A stretch of 64,000 bases of DNA from Caulobacter sp. Root1455 (GCF_001426905.1 NZ_LMFQ01000001.1:528204-592203); one strand, 5' to 3'. Positions 7,492-16,342 are shown, counted from the stretch's first letter. Made by a program: numbers and translations. Notes: generated by a model from the sequence alone, not told the origin.

Positions 7492-8481
7492 CTACCAGTG
7501 CGGCCTCAGGCTGAACGAAAAGGCCAGCATTTCGTCCTTCTGGGTGGCCATGCCCATGATCTGGTCCTTGGCCCTGATCTTGCGGTGCACATAGCCGAAC
7601 GAGGCCTGCATCGGACCCTTGCGCCAGGCCACGCCGGCCTGGCCGTCGCCGACCAGCTTGCTGCTGGCGTCGGAGCTGACGCCGGCCCCGCTCCAGTCGC
7701 CTTCACTGCCGTGCAGCATGTTCAGGCCGACGGCCTGGCCGCTGGCGGCGGCGAACAGATACCAGCGTCCACGGTCGCCGAACTGGCGTCCGTCGCTGAC
7801 GCCCAGCGAATCGACGACCTGGTCGCCCATCTTCTTGCCGAACCGCACGGTGGCGCCCGCCTCGGCCGAGCCGCCGGCTCCGCCGAAACCCAGGCCGGCG
7901 TGCGGCGTGACGTCGAGAGCGTATTTGCCGGCGCCCACCGACACGGCGGCCGGCCAGCCGCGGGTCACGGTGACGTCGACCTCGCGGTCCTCGAAACTGT
8001 CCTCGTCGGGTCGAACCAGGGCCAGGGGCCGGGTCTGGCCGGCCTGCGCGACGCTGGCCACCGAGACGCGGACCGAATCGACGGCGTGCTCGCCCTCGCC
8101 GACCACGACGGCGTTGGACCGGTAGCTGACCGCGCCGCGGCCCTCGTAATAGCGGTTGGTGTCGAGCAGGGCGGCGTCGCCGTAGGCGCCGGCGGGCGAC
8201 AGCGCGAAGCTGGGATCGTTGGCGCGCTCGGCCTTGGCGACGGGGGCTCCAGCGAAGCCGACGGAAGCGGTGGGGACGGGGCGCTGGGCGCGGAGACCGA
8301 AGTCGAGCGGCGAGGCGGCGCGCATGTCGACGACGAAGCTGGGCGGGGCCTTGCGGGGGGCGGTGGACGCCCTATCTGGAGTGCTGGACGATTTGGCGGG
8401 CCGGGTCGGCTGGGCCTGCGCCGTGGCGATGGCCAGGACGCTCAGACCCACTCCCGTTACAAATGCGGTGCAAGCACGCAT
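7492..8481 (-). CDS. Predicted outer-membrane protein, possibly LpxR-like lipid A deacylase
   Basis: The 329-residue protein starts at MRACTAFVTGVGLSVL with a signal peptide ending AIATAQA. Longer in-frame starts upstream would spoil the signal peptide. The C-terminal third alternates like a beta-barrel and ends in an aromatic residue (FSLRPHW). RWYLFAAASGQAVGLN, DGQAGVAWRKGPMQ and FGYVHRKI recall the LpxR/DUF2219 family, which removes the 3'-acyloxyacyl group of lipid A, but I cannot confirm the catalytic residues. It could instead be an unrelated porin-like barrel. It lies alone downstream of nrdA. Confidence 0.55.
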   Translation of the reverse strand: MRACTAFVTGVGLSVLAIATAQAQPTRPAKSSSTPDRASTAPRKAPPSFVVDMRAASPLDFGLRAQRPVPTASVGFAGAPVAKAERANDPSFALSPAGAYGDAALLDTNRYYEGRGAVSYRSNAVVVGEGEHAVDSVRVSVASVAQAGQTRPLALVRPDEDSFEDREVDVTVTRGWPAAVSVGAGKYALDVTPHAGLGFGGAGGSAEAGATVRFGKKMGDQVVDSLGVSDGRQFGDRGRWYLFAAASGQAVGLNMLHGSEGDWSGAGVSSDASSKLVGDGQAGVAWRKGPMQASFGYVHRKIRAKDQIMGMATQKDEMLAFSFSLRPHW

Positions 8482-8661
8482 TCCAGTCCCCAGAACCCTT
8501 CCCCACGGAGAGCCTACTCGGAATTCGAATGGCGTCCATGGGACAAAACCCCACGTCATCAACATTTCGCACTGGGTATGGTTCCCGACGTGAAAACGGC
8601 GCCGCGGAGGCCCGCGACGCCGTCTAACTTCAGGAATTGTTAAGGTTTTGGGCCGGTCGAT

Positions 8662-10545
8662 CTACTGGCAGGCCAGGCATTCGTCGTAGTCGGTCTTGGT
8701 CGGGACGTCGAAGCCGTTGGCCGGGCCCGCCACCGCGACGTCGGAACCGGCGTAGGACGCCCGTTGCACCGACTTGGAGCGCAGGTAGTACAGCGACTTC
8801 ACGCCGCGCTCCCAGGCCTGCCAGTGCAGCATGTGCAGGTCCCACTTGTCGACGTCGCCGGGCAGGAAGATGTTCACCGACTGGCTCTGGCAGACTTCCG
8901 GCGTGCGGTCGGCGGCCAGCTCGACCACCCAGCGCTGGTCCAGTTCGAAGGCGGTCTTGTAGACGTCCTTGTCGTCCTGGCTGAGGAAGTCCAGGTGCTG
9001 GACCGAGCCCTCGTTCTCCAGGATCGAACCCCAGACCGCGTCGGTGTTCTGGCCCTTCTCCTCGAGCAGCTTCTCCAGGTAGGGGTTCTTCACCGCGAAC
9101 GAGCCCGACAGGGTCTTGTGCGTGTAGATGTTGGCCGGGATCGGCTCGATGCCGGCCGAGGTGCCGCCGCAGATGATCGAAATCGACGCGGTCGGGGCGA
9201 TGGCCAGCTTGTGCGAGAAGCGCTCCATCGAGCCGCGATCGGCGGCGTCCGGGCACGGCCCCTTCTCCTCGCCGATCGAGATCGACGCCTTGTCGGCCTC
9301 GCGGCGCAGGTGCTTGAACATCCGCATGTTCCAGCTCTTGGCCAGGGCGCTCTCGAACGGCACGTTCTGGCTCTGCAGGAAGCTGTGGAAGCCCATCAGG
9401 CCCAGGCCCACCGAACGCTCGCGCATGGCGGCGTAGGCGGCGGTCGAGGCGGCGTCCGGCGCGCGGTCGATGAAGTCCTGCAGGACGTTGTCGAGGAAGC
9501 GCATGATGTCCTCGATGAACATCGGGTGGTCGCGCCACTCCAGGAAGGTCTCGGCGTTCACCGACGACAGGCAGCAGACGGCGGTGCGGTCGTTGCCCAG
9601 GTGATCGACGCCGGTGTGCAGCATGATCTCGCTGCACAGGTTCGACTGGCGAACCTTCAGGCCCAGCTCTTGCTGGTGCTTGGGCATGGCGCGGTTCACG
9701 GTGTCGGAGAAGATCAGGTAGGGCTCGCCGGTCTGCAGGCGCAGCTCCAGGACCTTCTGCCACAGGGCGCGGGCGTCGACCTCGCGCAGGACTTCGTTGG
9801 TCTTGGGCGAGCGCAGGCCGAACTTGTGGCCGTCGCGCACGGCGTGCATGAACTCGTCGGTGATCGAGATGCCGTGGTGCAGGTTCAGGGACTTGCGGTT
9901 GAAATCGCCCGACGCCTTGCGGATTTCCAGGAACTCTTCGATTTCCGGGTGGTGGATGTCCAGATAGACGGCCGCCGAACCGCGGCGCAGGCTGCCTTGG
10001 CTGATCGCCAGGGTCAGGCTGTCCATCACGCGGATGAAGGGGATGATGCCGCTGGTCTGGCCCTGGCCCTTGACCTTCTCGCCGATCGACCGGACGCCGC
10101 CCCAGTAGGTGCCGATGCCGCCGCCGTTGGCCGCCAGCCAGACGTTCTCGTTCCAGACGCCCAGGATGCCGTCCAGGCTGTCGCTGACGGCGTTCAGGAA
10201 GCAGCTGATCGGCAGGCCGCGCTCGGCGCCGCCGTTGCTCAGCACCGGGGTCGACGGCATGAACCACAGCTGGCTCATGTAGTCGTAGACGCGCTGGGCA
10301 TGGTCGGCGTCGTCGGCGAAGGCCGTCGAGACGCGGGCGAACATGTCCTGGTACGACTCGCCCGGCAGCAGATAGCGGTCTTCCAGGGTGGTCTTGCCGA
10401 AATCGGTCAGCAGGGCGTCGCGCGAGCGGTCGACCTCGACCTTGCGCACCAGCGCCAGCTTGGGACGTTCAGAGGTCCGCATGCCTCCGGTGCGAGCCTG
10501 GGGGAGTGCCGTCGTCTTCGCCGCTTCACTGCCGGTCATGATCAA
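8662..10545 (-). CDS. nrdA: Class I ribonucleoside-diphosphate reductase, alpha (catalytic) subunit
   Basis: The 627-residue R1 subunit reduces ribonucleoside diphosphates. Active-site landmarks are ISCFLNAVSD (first redox Cys), SNLCSEI with Asn302, Cys304 and Glu306 (the thiyl radical site), TAVCCLSSVN (second redox Cys) and a C-terminal CLACQ ending whose Cys623 and Cys626 would shuttle electrons from thioredoxin or glutaredoxin. The protein goes almost directly from a basic N-terminus into the catalytic domain; the roughly 90-residue ATP-cone (dATP activity site) of E. coli NrdA is absent. NrdB, 7 kb away, lacks one too. Start alternatives are the ATG at 10545 or the one two codons later. 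Two NrdR-like boxes lie upstream. Confidence 0.95.
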   Translation of the reverse strand: MIMTGSEAAKTTALPQARTGGMRTSERPKLALVRKVEVDRSRDALLTDFGKTTLEDRYLLPGESYQDMFARVSTAFADDADHAQRVYDYMSQLWFMPSTPVLSNGGAERGLPISCFLNAVSDSLDGILGVWNENVWLAANGGGIGTYWGGVRSIGEKVKGQGQTSGIIPFIRVMDSLTLAISQGSLRRGSAAVYLDIHHPEIEEFLEIRKASGDFNRKSLNLHHGISITDEFMHAVRDGHKFGLRSPKTNEVLREVDARALWQKVLELRLQTGEPYLIFSDTVNRAMPKHQQELGLKVRQSNLCSEIMLHTGVDHLGNDRTAVCCLSSVNAETFLEWRDHPMFIEDIMRFLDNVLQDFIDRAPDAASTAAYAAMRERSVGLGLMGFHSFLQSQNVPFESALAKSWNMRMFKHLRREADKASISIGEEKGPCPDAADRGSMERFSHKLAIAPTASISIICGGTSAGIEPIPANIYTHKTLSGSFAVKNPYLEKLLEEKGQNTDAVWGSILENEGSVQHLDFLSQDDKDVYKTAFELDQRWVVELAADRTPEVCQSQSVNIFLPGDVDKWDLHMLHWQAWERGVKSLYYLRSKSVQRASYAGSDVAVAGPANGFDVPTKTDYDECLACQ

Positions 10546-10594
10546 AAATCCATAATCAATCAGCGTGTTCCGGAAAAGGGAACGTCCCGTCCAG

Positions 10595-10641
10595 CCGCTA
10601 CATCTTGTGGCCGAGGAGCCCCCTCAGCCCACATATGGGGC
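10595..10641. promoter_or_regulatory. Paired NrdR boxes upstream of nrdA
   Basis: Two degenerate 16-base sites, CCGCTACATCTTGTGG (10595-10610) and AGCCCACATATGGGGC (10626-10641), begin exactly 31 bases apart, as at nrdB. Each keeps the A-T core and the G-T-G or C-A-C arms of the NrdR box pattern. A TTGACG sequence on the minus strand (10659-10664) could be a -35 element, which would place the boxes over the promoter. Confidence 0.7.
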
Positions 10642-10989
10642 CACAGTGGCTAATGACTCGTCAACGATGAGATGCGCCTCGCGGGCGAGTTTTTTCTTAA
10701 CAAGCTGTGAACGAACAACGGTGTGCGGGAAGATGCTGCGCATCATCAACGGGTTGCACGGCCAAGACAAACGCCGCCGTGACACCCTGTCGCGGGCCAC
10801 AAAGAAGTGATCCGGCGGCGGAGCGGATTGCGCGGAAAAGCACTTGCCTGCGCCAGGCTCCCAGCGGGCGGGCGATCCGACGCCCACGGCGCGTTTTTCG
10901 CTCCGTGGGCGAACCCAGAATCGAGCCCGGCGGCCAGCCCTCCGTCACGCCGCGTATCGCGGCGCGCCATCTCCCCGCTTCGCGAGGGC
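10642..10989. other. Intergenic region without a supported gene
   Basis: This is the region between the nrdA promoter and the ompA-like terminator. Several short open frames cross it, but none has a ribosome-binding site or recognisable protein features. I see only the nrdA promoter side. Confidence 0.5.
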
Positions 10990-11024
10990 GGAAAAGAAAA
11001 GGGCCCGGCGTCGCCGCCGGGCCC
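10990..11024 (-). terminator. Rho-independent terminator of the OmpA-like gene
   Basis: The stem GGGCCCGGCG...CGCCGGGCCC (11001-11024, 10-bp arms, TCGC loop) is followed on the minus strand by TTTTCTTTTCC. It starts 25 bases after the stop codon. Confidence 0.9.
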
Positions 11025-11049
11025 TCAACCTTAGTGCCTGATCGCGATC

Positions 11050-12237
11050 TTAGAAGTTGATCGAGATCGTGGAACGGCGGTTCAGCGGTTCCTTCACACC
11101 ATCGCCGGTGGCGACGGCGGGGGCGCTTTCACCCTTCCAGTCAACGGCCAGGGTGTCGGCGGCGACACCGGCGCCGACCAGGGCGTCAGCCACGGCCTTC
11201 GCACGACGCTCCGAGAGCTTGGCGTTGTACTTCGGCGAACCCGAGGTGTCGGTGTGACCGACAACCACCAGCTTGGTGGCGTGACCCGAGGTCGCGTAGT
11301 TCGCGGCTTCCGAAACCACCGACTGGGCTTCCGGCGTCAGGACGTACTGATCGAACGGGAAGTAGACGATGAACTCGCGAGCCTCATACGCCGGCGGAGG
11401 CGGCGGGGGAGGCGGCGGGGGCGGAGGCGGCGGGGGCGGAGGAGGCGGCGGCGGCGGCGGGGGCGGCGGCGGCGGCGGCGAAGCGAAGGAGTACCGCAGA
11501 CCGACGGTCAGCGATTGATCCTTGTACTGGCCGGAGAACGCGCCGGCGTTCAGCGTCGACGAACCCGAGGTCTGCCAGGTGTGCTCCTGGGTGGCGAACC
11601 AGCGATAGGTCACGTCGACCTTCAGCTTGTCGGTCGCCTTGATCGAGGCGCCGGCGATGGCTTGCCACGCGACGGCGATGTCATCGTCGTCGGCGGTCAG
11701 GTTCTGGATGGCGGGGCTGGTCGGCACGCCGCTGAACTGACCCAGCGCGCTGACGTCCAGACGGTTGATGCCGAGACCGGCGCCCACGTACGGATTGATC
11801 CACGAGTCCGGCATGAAATCATACAGGACGTTGACCATCAGCGACCAGGAGTCGATCGAGCCCGACGGGCCGCCGCAGGTCGGAGCGGCCACGGTGCGGG
11901 TCACGCCGGGCGTGCAGAGCGCGATCGGCTGCTGGCGAACCGGGTTGCCGCGAACGGTGGTCAGGTCGCCGGGGCGGTAGCCGCCTTCGACTTCGGCGCG
12001 CCAGTTCGGGTTGAACTGGTAGCCGAGGCGAACGAAACCGGCCCAGTCTTCATCGGTCGACCAGGTCCAGTGATAGCGCGCGCCGTCCGGAGCGTTCAGA
12101 TCCGATTCGGTGGTGATGCCCTCGGGCCAGTGGTAGCCAAGATCGACCGCGCCGTACCAGCCGGTCTCTTGGGCCGAAGCGGCGCCAGCGGCGAATACCG
12201 CGGCCAAAGCCACTCCCGCCAGGAGTTGGAGTTTCAT
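11050..12237 (-). CDS. OmpA-family outer-membrane protein with poly-proline linker
   Basis: This 395-residue protein has a signal peptide (MKLQLLAGVALAAVFAAGAASA), an N-terminal eight-stranded OmpA-like barrel (about 24-258), an uninterrupted run of 29 prolines, and a C-terminal OmpA/MotB peptidoglycan-binding domain (about 293-395). That domain contains FIVYFPFDQYVLTPEA, VVVGHTDTSGS and LSERRAKAV, including the Asp and Arg that bind diaminopimelate. It anchors the outer membrane to the cell wall and may act as a small porin. It is monocistronic with a strong terminator. The poly-Pro tract would be expected to depend on EF-P for efficient translation. Confidence 0.95.
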   Translation of the reverse strand: MKLQLLAGVALAAVFAAGAASAQETGWYGAVDLGYHWPEGITTESDLNAPDGARYHWTWSTDEDWAGFVRLGYQFNPNWRAEVEGGYRPGDLTTVRGNPVRQQPIALCTPGVTRTVAAPTCGGPSGSIDSWSLMVNVLYDFMPDSWINPYVGAGLGINRLDVSALGQFSGVPTSPAIQNLTADDDDIAVAWQAIAGASIKATDKLKVDVTYRWFATQEHTWQTSGSSTLNAGAFSGQYKDQSLTVGLRYSFASPPPPPPPPPPPPPPPPPPPPPPPPPPPPPAYEAREFIVYFPFDQYVLTPEAQSVVSEAANYATSGHATKLVVVGHTDTSGSPKYNAKLSERRAKAVADALVGAGVAADTLAVDWKGESAPAVATGDGVKEPLNRRSTISINF

Positions 12238-12566
12238 ATCAAGAGCCCTCTATTGCCCTGCACCGGCCGAGACCGACCGAGCATTGTTATACCAAGGCGC
12301 ACGATCCGCGAAAGTGTCAGCTGAGCAACACCCGTCAGGTTTCGGCGTCCCCTTAGAGAAGACGCCGCGAACACATGACCGCCCCCCGCAAAATCAACTT
12401 CCGAGCGTATCGGCTGACTGTCCCGGAAAAAGCGCCAGCATAGTACCGGTTCGCACGTGAATCCGCGCGGCGCAAGGCCTTGCGAGCGTTTTGCGACCCG
12501 CGAACGTGTAAAAATGTCGCAGCCGTGCAGGAACTCCACAGTAAACGGCGGCGGGCGCCGGCTACC
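12238..12566. other. Intergenic region, promoter side of the OmpA-like gene
   Basis: These 329 bases lie between the OmpA-like start and the end of the ABC permease gene. AT-richer stretches (GCATTGTTATACC, GTGTAAAAATGTCGC) could hold the promoter, but I cannot place -35/-10 elements with confidence. No gene is supported. Confidence 0.5.
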
Positions 12567-13727
12567 TCAGTCCAGGGTCCGTCGGTAGCGCGACATAGCG
12601 GCGGCGGCGATCGCCACGACAAATACCGCCAGGGCGGCAAGACTGGCCCACAGGTCCTCAACACCCAGCCCTTTGAGTAATGAGCCGCGCACCACCCGCA
12701 GGAAGTGGGTCACGGGAATCACGCTGCCCAGCGCCTGGGCCCAGGCCGGCATGCCCCGGAACGGGAACATGAAGCCCGACAGCAGGATCGACGGCAGGAT
12801 GTAGAAGAACGACATCTGCACGGCCTGCAGCTGGTTGCGGGCCACGGTCGAGATCAGGAAGCCCAGCGACAGCGACCCGAGGATGAACAGCACCACCCCC
12901 ACCGCCAGGGCGTCCCAGCCGCCGGCCATGGGCACCGAGAACAGCACCCGGGCCAGAATCAGGATGACCAGGGTCTGAATCAGGCCGACCACCACATAGG
13001 GCGACAGCTTGCCGATCATCACCTCGATCGGCTTGGCGGGGGTGGCCAGCAGGCTCTCCATGGTGCCGCGCTCGTATTCACGGGTCATGCCCAGCGAGGT
13101 CATCATCACCAGGGTCAGCGACAGCACCACGCCCAGCAGGCCGGGCACGATGTTGTAGGCGGTGATGGCCTCGGGATTGTAGCGCCGGTGGATCACCACC
13201 TCGAACGGATCCCGGCCGGCCCCTATGCTGGAAGACGGGGCCACCGCCCCGACCAGGTCGCGCGACAGCGCCGTACGCGGAAGATTGGCCAGGGCCGCGA
13301 TCGCCCCGCCGGTGGCGGCCGGGTCGGAGGCGTCGGCCTCGACCAGGATCTGGGCCTGGTCGCCGCGCACCACCCGCCGGGTGAAGTCGGCGGGGATCGT
13401 CAGGGCGAACTGCACCTCGCCCCGGGCGATCGCCTGGTCCAGCTCCTCGGGAGAGGCGGCCTCGTGGACGATCTTGAAATAGCCGTTGTGCGCCAGGGCC
13501 GAGAGCGCGGAGCGGGCCATCGGTCCGTGATCCTGGACCAGCACCGCCGTGGGCAGATCGCGCGGATCGCTGTTGATGGCGTAGCCGAACAGCATCAGCT
13601 GGACGATCGGCATGACCAGGATCATCGCATAGGTCAGCCGGTCGCGGGTGAGCTGGATGAACTCCTTGGTCAGCACCGCCAGGATGCGGTTCAGGGACAG
13701 ACCCCGATCGGAGGAGGCGGCGCTCAT
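12567..13727 (-). CDS. ABC-2 type transporter permease
   Basis: The 386-residue membrane protein is the last gene of the tetR-hlyD-ABC operon. It has one N-terminal span (LTYAMILVMPIVQLMLFGYA), a large periplasmic domain (about 45-190), then five spans, the usual ABC2_membrane_3 (YbhS/YbhR-like) layout. The conserved REYERGTMESLLATP segment, just before the core spans, is typical of this family. Its ATG overlaps the stop of the ATPase gene by 4 bases (ATGA). Only one permease gene is present, so the exporter would need a homodimer or an outside partner. The exported substrate is unknown, probably drugs or lipophilic compounds. Confidence 0.9.
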   Translation of the reverse strand: MSAASSDRGLSLNRILAVLTKEFIQLTRDRLTYAMILVMPIVQLMLFGYAINSDPRDLPTAVLVQDHGPMARSALSALAHNGYFKIVHEAASPEELDQAIARGEVQFALTIPADFTRRVVRGDQAQILVEADASDPAATGGAIAALANLPRTALSRDLVGAVAPSSSIGAGRDPFEVVIHRRYNPEAITAYNIVPGLLGVVLSLTLVMMTSLGMTREYERGTMESLLATPAKPIEVMIGKLSPYVVVGLIQTLVILILARVLFSVPMAGGWDALAVGVVLFILGSLSLGFLISTVARNQLQAVQMSFFYILPSILLSGFMFPFRGMPAWAQALGSVIPVTHFLRVVRGSLLKGLGVEDLWASLAALAVFVVAIAAAAMSRYRRTLD

Positions 13728-14680
13728 TGAAAGTTGTCCCGCGACGTCGCCATCAGCTGGATGAACACGTCCTCCAGGGTCGGCGAGACCTCGGTCCAGA
13801 CGAACGGCGGCTTGCGGTAGGGGGCGATGGCGGCCTCCAGCGCCGCGCGGTCCTGGCCGCTGACGTGCAGGGCGGCGCCGAACGGCGCGGCCATGGCCAC
13901 GCCCGGGGCCTTGGCCAGCTCGCGGCCCAGGCGGTCGGCGCCGGGCCCCTCGGCGCGGAAGGTCGTCAGGCCCGACTGGCCGATCACCGCGTCCAGGGTC
14001 CCGCGCGCCATCAGCTTGCCGTAGGCGATGTAGGCGATGTCGTGGCAGCGCTCGGCCTCGTCCATGTAGTGGGTCGAGACCATCACGGTCAGGCCCTCGG
14101 CCGACAGGGCGTGGATCTCGTCCCAGAACTCGCGCCGCGCCTGGGGGTCGACCCCGGCGGTGGGCTCGTCCAGCAGCAGCAGGCGCGGCGCGTGCAGCAC
14201 GCAGGACGCCAGGGCCAGGCGCTGCTTCCAGCCGCCCGAGAGGCTCCCGGCCAACTGCTTCTGGCGATTGGCCAGGCCCAGCCGCTCCAGGGCCTCGTCC
14301 ACCCGCGCGCGCCGCCGGTCCAGGCCGTAGATCCGGGCCGTGAAGTCGAGATTCTCGCGGATCGACAGGTCCTCGTAGAGCGAGAACTTCTGGGTCATGT
14401 AGCCGGTCTGGCGCTTGATCTCGTTGGCGTGGCGCCGGAAGTCCAGCCCCAGCACGGTTCCCTCGCCGGCGTCGGGGGTCAACAGGCCGCACAGCATGCG
14501 CAGGGTGGTGGTCTTGCCCGAGCCGTTGGGGCCCAGGAAGCCGGTGATCTTGCCCACGCCCACCTGGATCGACAGATCCTGGACCACGTGCTTGTCGCCG
14601 TACGACTTGTTCAGGCCGTGCACGTCGACGGCCAGCTCGCCGGCCGCGTCGTCAACGGGCTTGGCGAGGACCGCGCTCAC
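13724..14680 (-). CDS. ABC transporter ATP-binding protein
   Basis: This 318-residue ATPase has Walker A GPNGSGKTTT (about residues 50-59), the signature LSGGWKQRLALA, Walker B LLLLDEPTAGVDP and the switch histidine in STHYMDEAE. The C-terminal part (from about 230) is the extra domain seen in DrrA/CcmA-type ATPases. The start is taken as the GTG at 14680, which overlaps the hlyD stop (GTGA), giving MSAVLAKPVDD; the frame is open farther upstream only as an overlap with hlyD. It powers the permease encoded directly downstream. Confidence 0.9.
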   Translation of the reverse strand: MSAVLAKPVDDAAGELAVDVHGLNKSYGDKHVVQDLSIQVGVGKITGFLGPNGSGKTTTLRMLCGLLTPDAGEGTVLGLDFRRHANEIKRQTGYMTQKFSLYEDLSIRENLDFTARIYGLDRRRARVDEALERLGLANRQKQLAGSLSGGWKQRLALASCVLHAPRLLLLDEPTAGVDPQARREFWDEIHALSAEGLTVMVSTHYMDEAERCHDIAYIAYGKLMARGTLDAVIGQSGLTTFRAEGPGADRLGRELAKAPGVAMAAPFGAALHVSGQDRAALEAAIAPYRKPPFVWTEVSPTLEDVFIQLMATSRDNFQ

Positions 14681-15663
14681 TTGGCCGCGCCCCTCAGCGG
14701 GACCACGTCGACCGGCAGGCCGGGCGGCAGGTCGGCCGGATGGTCCGGCAGGGCCTCGACCAGGAACACCAGCCGGTCGCGGGCGTCGCGGCTGTAGATC
14801 ACCGGCGGGGTGAACTCGGCCCGTGGGCTGACGAAATTGATCCGCGCGCCGAGGCCGCTCTCGCAGCCGTCGCAGCTGAACGCGATCCGGGCGCCCGGCC
14901 GGTAGAGCGCGACCTCGGCCTGGGGCACGTAGAAGCGCAGCCGCACCCGGTCGTCGGCCAGCAGGGCCACCACCGGCTGGTTGGCCGCCACCCATTCGCC
15001 GGGCTGGTAGAAGACGTCCTGCACCCGGGCGGCCGCCGGAGCCCTGGGGCTGATCTGATCCAGGCGGTCCTGGGCGACCGTCAACTGGTCGCGGGCCGCG
15101 GCGGCCTGGCTCTCGGCGGCGCGGATCGCGTCCGGCCGCGCGCCCAGCGTGCCGACCCGGCGCTGCTGCTCGACGGTCCGGACATTGGCCTGGGCGGTCT
15201 TCAGCGCGGCCCGGGCCTGGTCGAGGCGGGCGGGCGCGTAGATGCCCTTGGCGGCCAAGGGCGCGATGCGGTTGTAGTCGGCCTGGGCCTCGGCCAGGGC
15301 GGCGGCGGCGGCGGCGCGCTGGGCGTCGTAGACCGCCAGCTCGTCCGGCCGCTGGCCCTTGGCGGCGTCCCGCGCCTGGCTCTGGGCGGCGGCGGCCTGG
15401 GACGCGGCCTGGTCGCGGGCGGCCACCAGCTGGGCGGCGTCCAGGGCGAACAGCGGCTGGCCGACGGCCACGCGCTGGCCGCGCCGCACCGACACCGTGC
15501 TGACCGGGCCGGCCACGGACGCCCCGACATAAAGCGTCTCGCCCTCGACATAGCCCGACAGCCGCCGGGGATGGGCCGAGCCCGGCCCCCAGATCCGCCA
15601 GGCGACGAACCCGACCAGAAGGGCCGCCGCGACGGCCAGCACGATGCGAACCTGAGGCTTCAT
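14677..15663 (-). CDS. HlyD/EmrA-type membrane fusion (periplasmic adaptor) protein
   Basis: The 328-residue protein has an N-terminal signal anchor (VRIVLAVAAALLVGFVAW), a biotinyl-lipoyl half motif (LYVGASVAGPVSTVSVRRGQ), a long alanine/glutamine-rich coiled-coil hairpin (about 75-190) and a second lipoyl half (ISPRAPAAARVQDVFYQPG) leading to a beta-barrel domain. Adaptors of this kind join an inner-membrane pump to an outer-membrane channel; no channel gene is nearby. It overlaps tetR and the ATPase gene by 4 bases each, so the four genes should be translationally coupled. Confidence 0.9.
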   Translation of the reverse strand: MKPQVRIVLAVAAALLVGFVAWRIWGPGSAHPRRLSGYVEGETLYVGASVAGPVSTVSVRRGQRVAVGQPLFALDAAQLVAARDQAASQAAAAQSQARDAAKGQRPDELAVYDAQRAAAAAALAEAQADYNRIAPLAAKGIYAPARLDQARAALKTAQANVRTVEQQRRVGTLGARPDAIRAAESQAAAARDQLTVAQDRLDQISPRAPAAARVQDVFYQPGEWVAANQPVVALLADDRVRLRFYVPQAEVALYRPGARIAFSCDGCESGLGARINFVSPRAEFTPPVIYSRDARDRLVFLVEALPDHPADLPPGLPVDVVPLRGAAK

Positions 15664-16304
15664 GCGCGCCCCTCCCCCGTTTCGACCAGCATCCCCCGGA
15701 GCGCCACCTCGGCGTGTTGGGCCAGCAAGGCCTTCAGATCGACCGGCTTGACCCCGATCGGCACGAACACCTCGCGCCACAGCACGCCCAGCAGCAGCGG
15801 CCCCGCCAGGCTGAACACATAGAGCTGGGGATCGCCGGGTCGCACCTCGCCGCGCGCCTGGGCGGCCGCCACCGCCCCGCTCATCGCGCCCAGCATCACC
15901 GAGACCACGTCCTCGTGCCAGACCTTGGCCAGCTCCGGGAAGTTGCGCGACTCGCCGATCACCATCTTGGCCACCGCCCCTAGCCGGCCCTCGGTCATCA
16001 CCTCGGCGATGCGGGCGAAGACCAGGCGGATCAGGTCGGCGAACGGCAGCGGGCTCTGGCCGATGAAGCCGGCGACGGCCTGCAGGTTCGGGGCGATGGT
16101 CTCGCGCACCACCGCCCGGAACAGGTCCTGCTTGGTTTCGAAATAGAGATAGAGCGCGCCCTTGGAGACCCCGGCCCGGGCGGCGATGTCGTCCAGCCGC
16201 GCGGCCGCGAAGCCCTTCTCGGAAAACACGACCAGCGCCGCGGCGATGATCTCGCCGGGCCGGGCCTCGCTGCGTCGTCGCCACTTGGGCTGGCCGGGCT
16301 GCAC
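15660..16304 (-). CDS. TetR/AcrR family transcriptional regulator
   Basis: The 214-residue protein has a TetR N-terminal domain (about residues 14-62): GEIIAAALVVFSEKGF, then LDDIAARAGVSKGALYLYF, the helix-turn-helix. The rest is an all-helical ligand-binding domain. It is the first gene of the operon it presumably represses; a near-perfect operator sits a few bases before its ATG. Release by a substrate of the ABC pump is the likely switch. Confidence 0.95.
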   Translation of the reverse strand: MQPGQPKWRRRSEARPGEIIAAALVVFSEKGFAAARLDDIAARAGVSKGALYLYFETKQDLFRAVVRETIAPNLQAVAGFIGQSPLPFADLIRLVFARIAEVMTEGRLGAVAKMVIGESRNFPELAKVWHEDVVSVMLGAMSGAVAAAQARGEVRPGDPQLYVFSLAGPLLLGVLWREVFVPIGVKPVDLKALLAQHAEVALRGMLVETGEGRA

Positions 16305-16316
16305 GGGGTCTCTCGA

Positions 16317-16342
16317 TATATAACTGACGGGTCAGTTATATA
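16317..16342. promoter_or_regulatory. TetR-family operator
   Basis: This is a perfect palindrome with 12-base arms TATATAACTGAC and GTCAGTTATATA separated by GG. It lies 12 bases before the tetR ATG, in the only AT-rich stretch there, and probably overlaps the -10 region of the tetR-hlyD-ABC operon. Confidence 0.9.

Noticed and set aside
10697..10711. A CtrA-like site TTAA-N7-TGAA upstream of nrdA
   Set aside because: One half is imperfect and single such matches are frequent; without a second site or binding data it is not reported as a feature.
11254..12324. An open frame antisense to the OmpA-like gene
   Set aside because: It contains a long Arg/Gly run that is the reverse of the poly-proline codons and has no other protein-like features.
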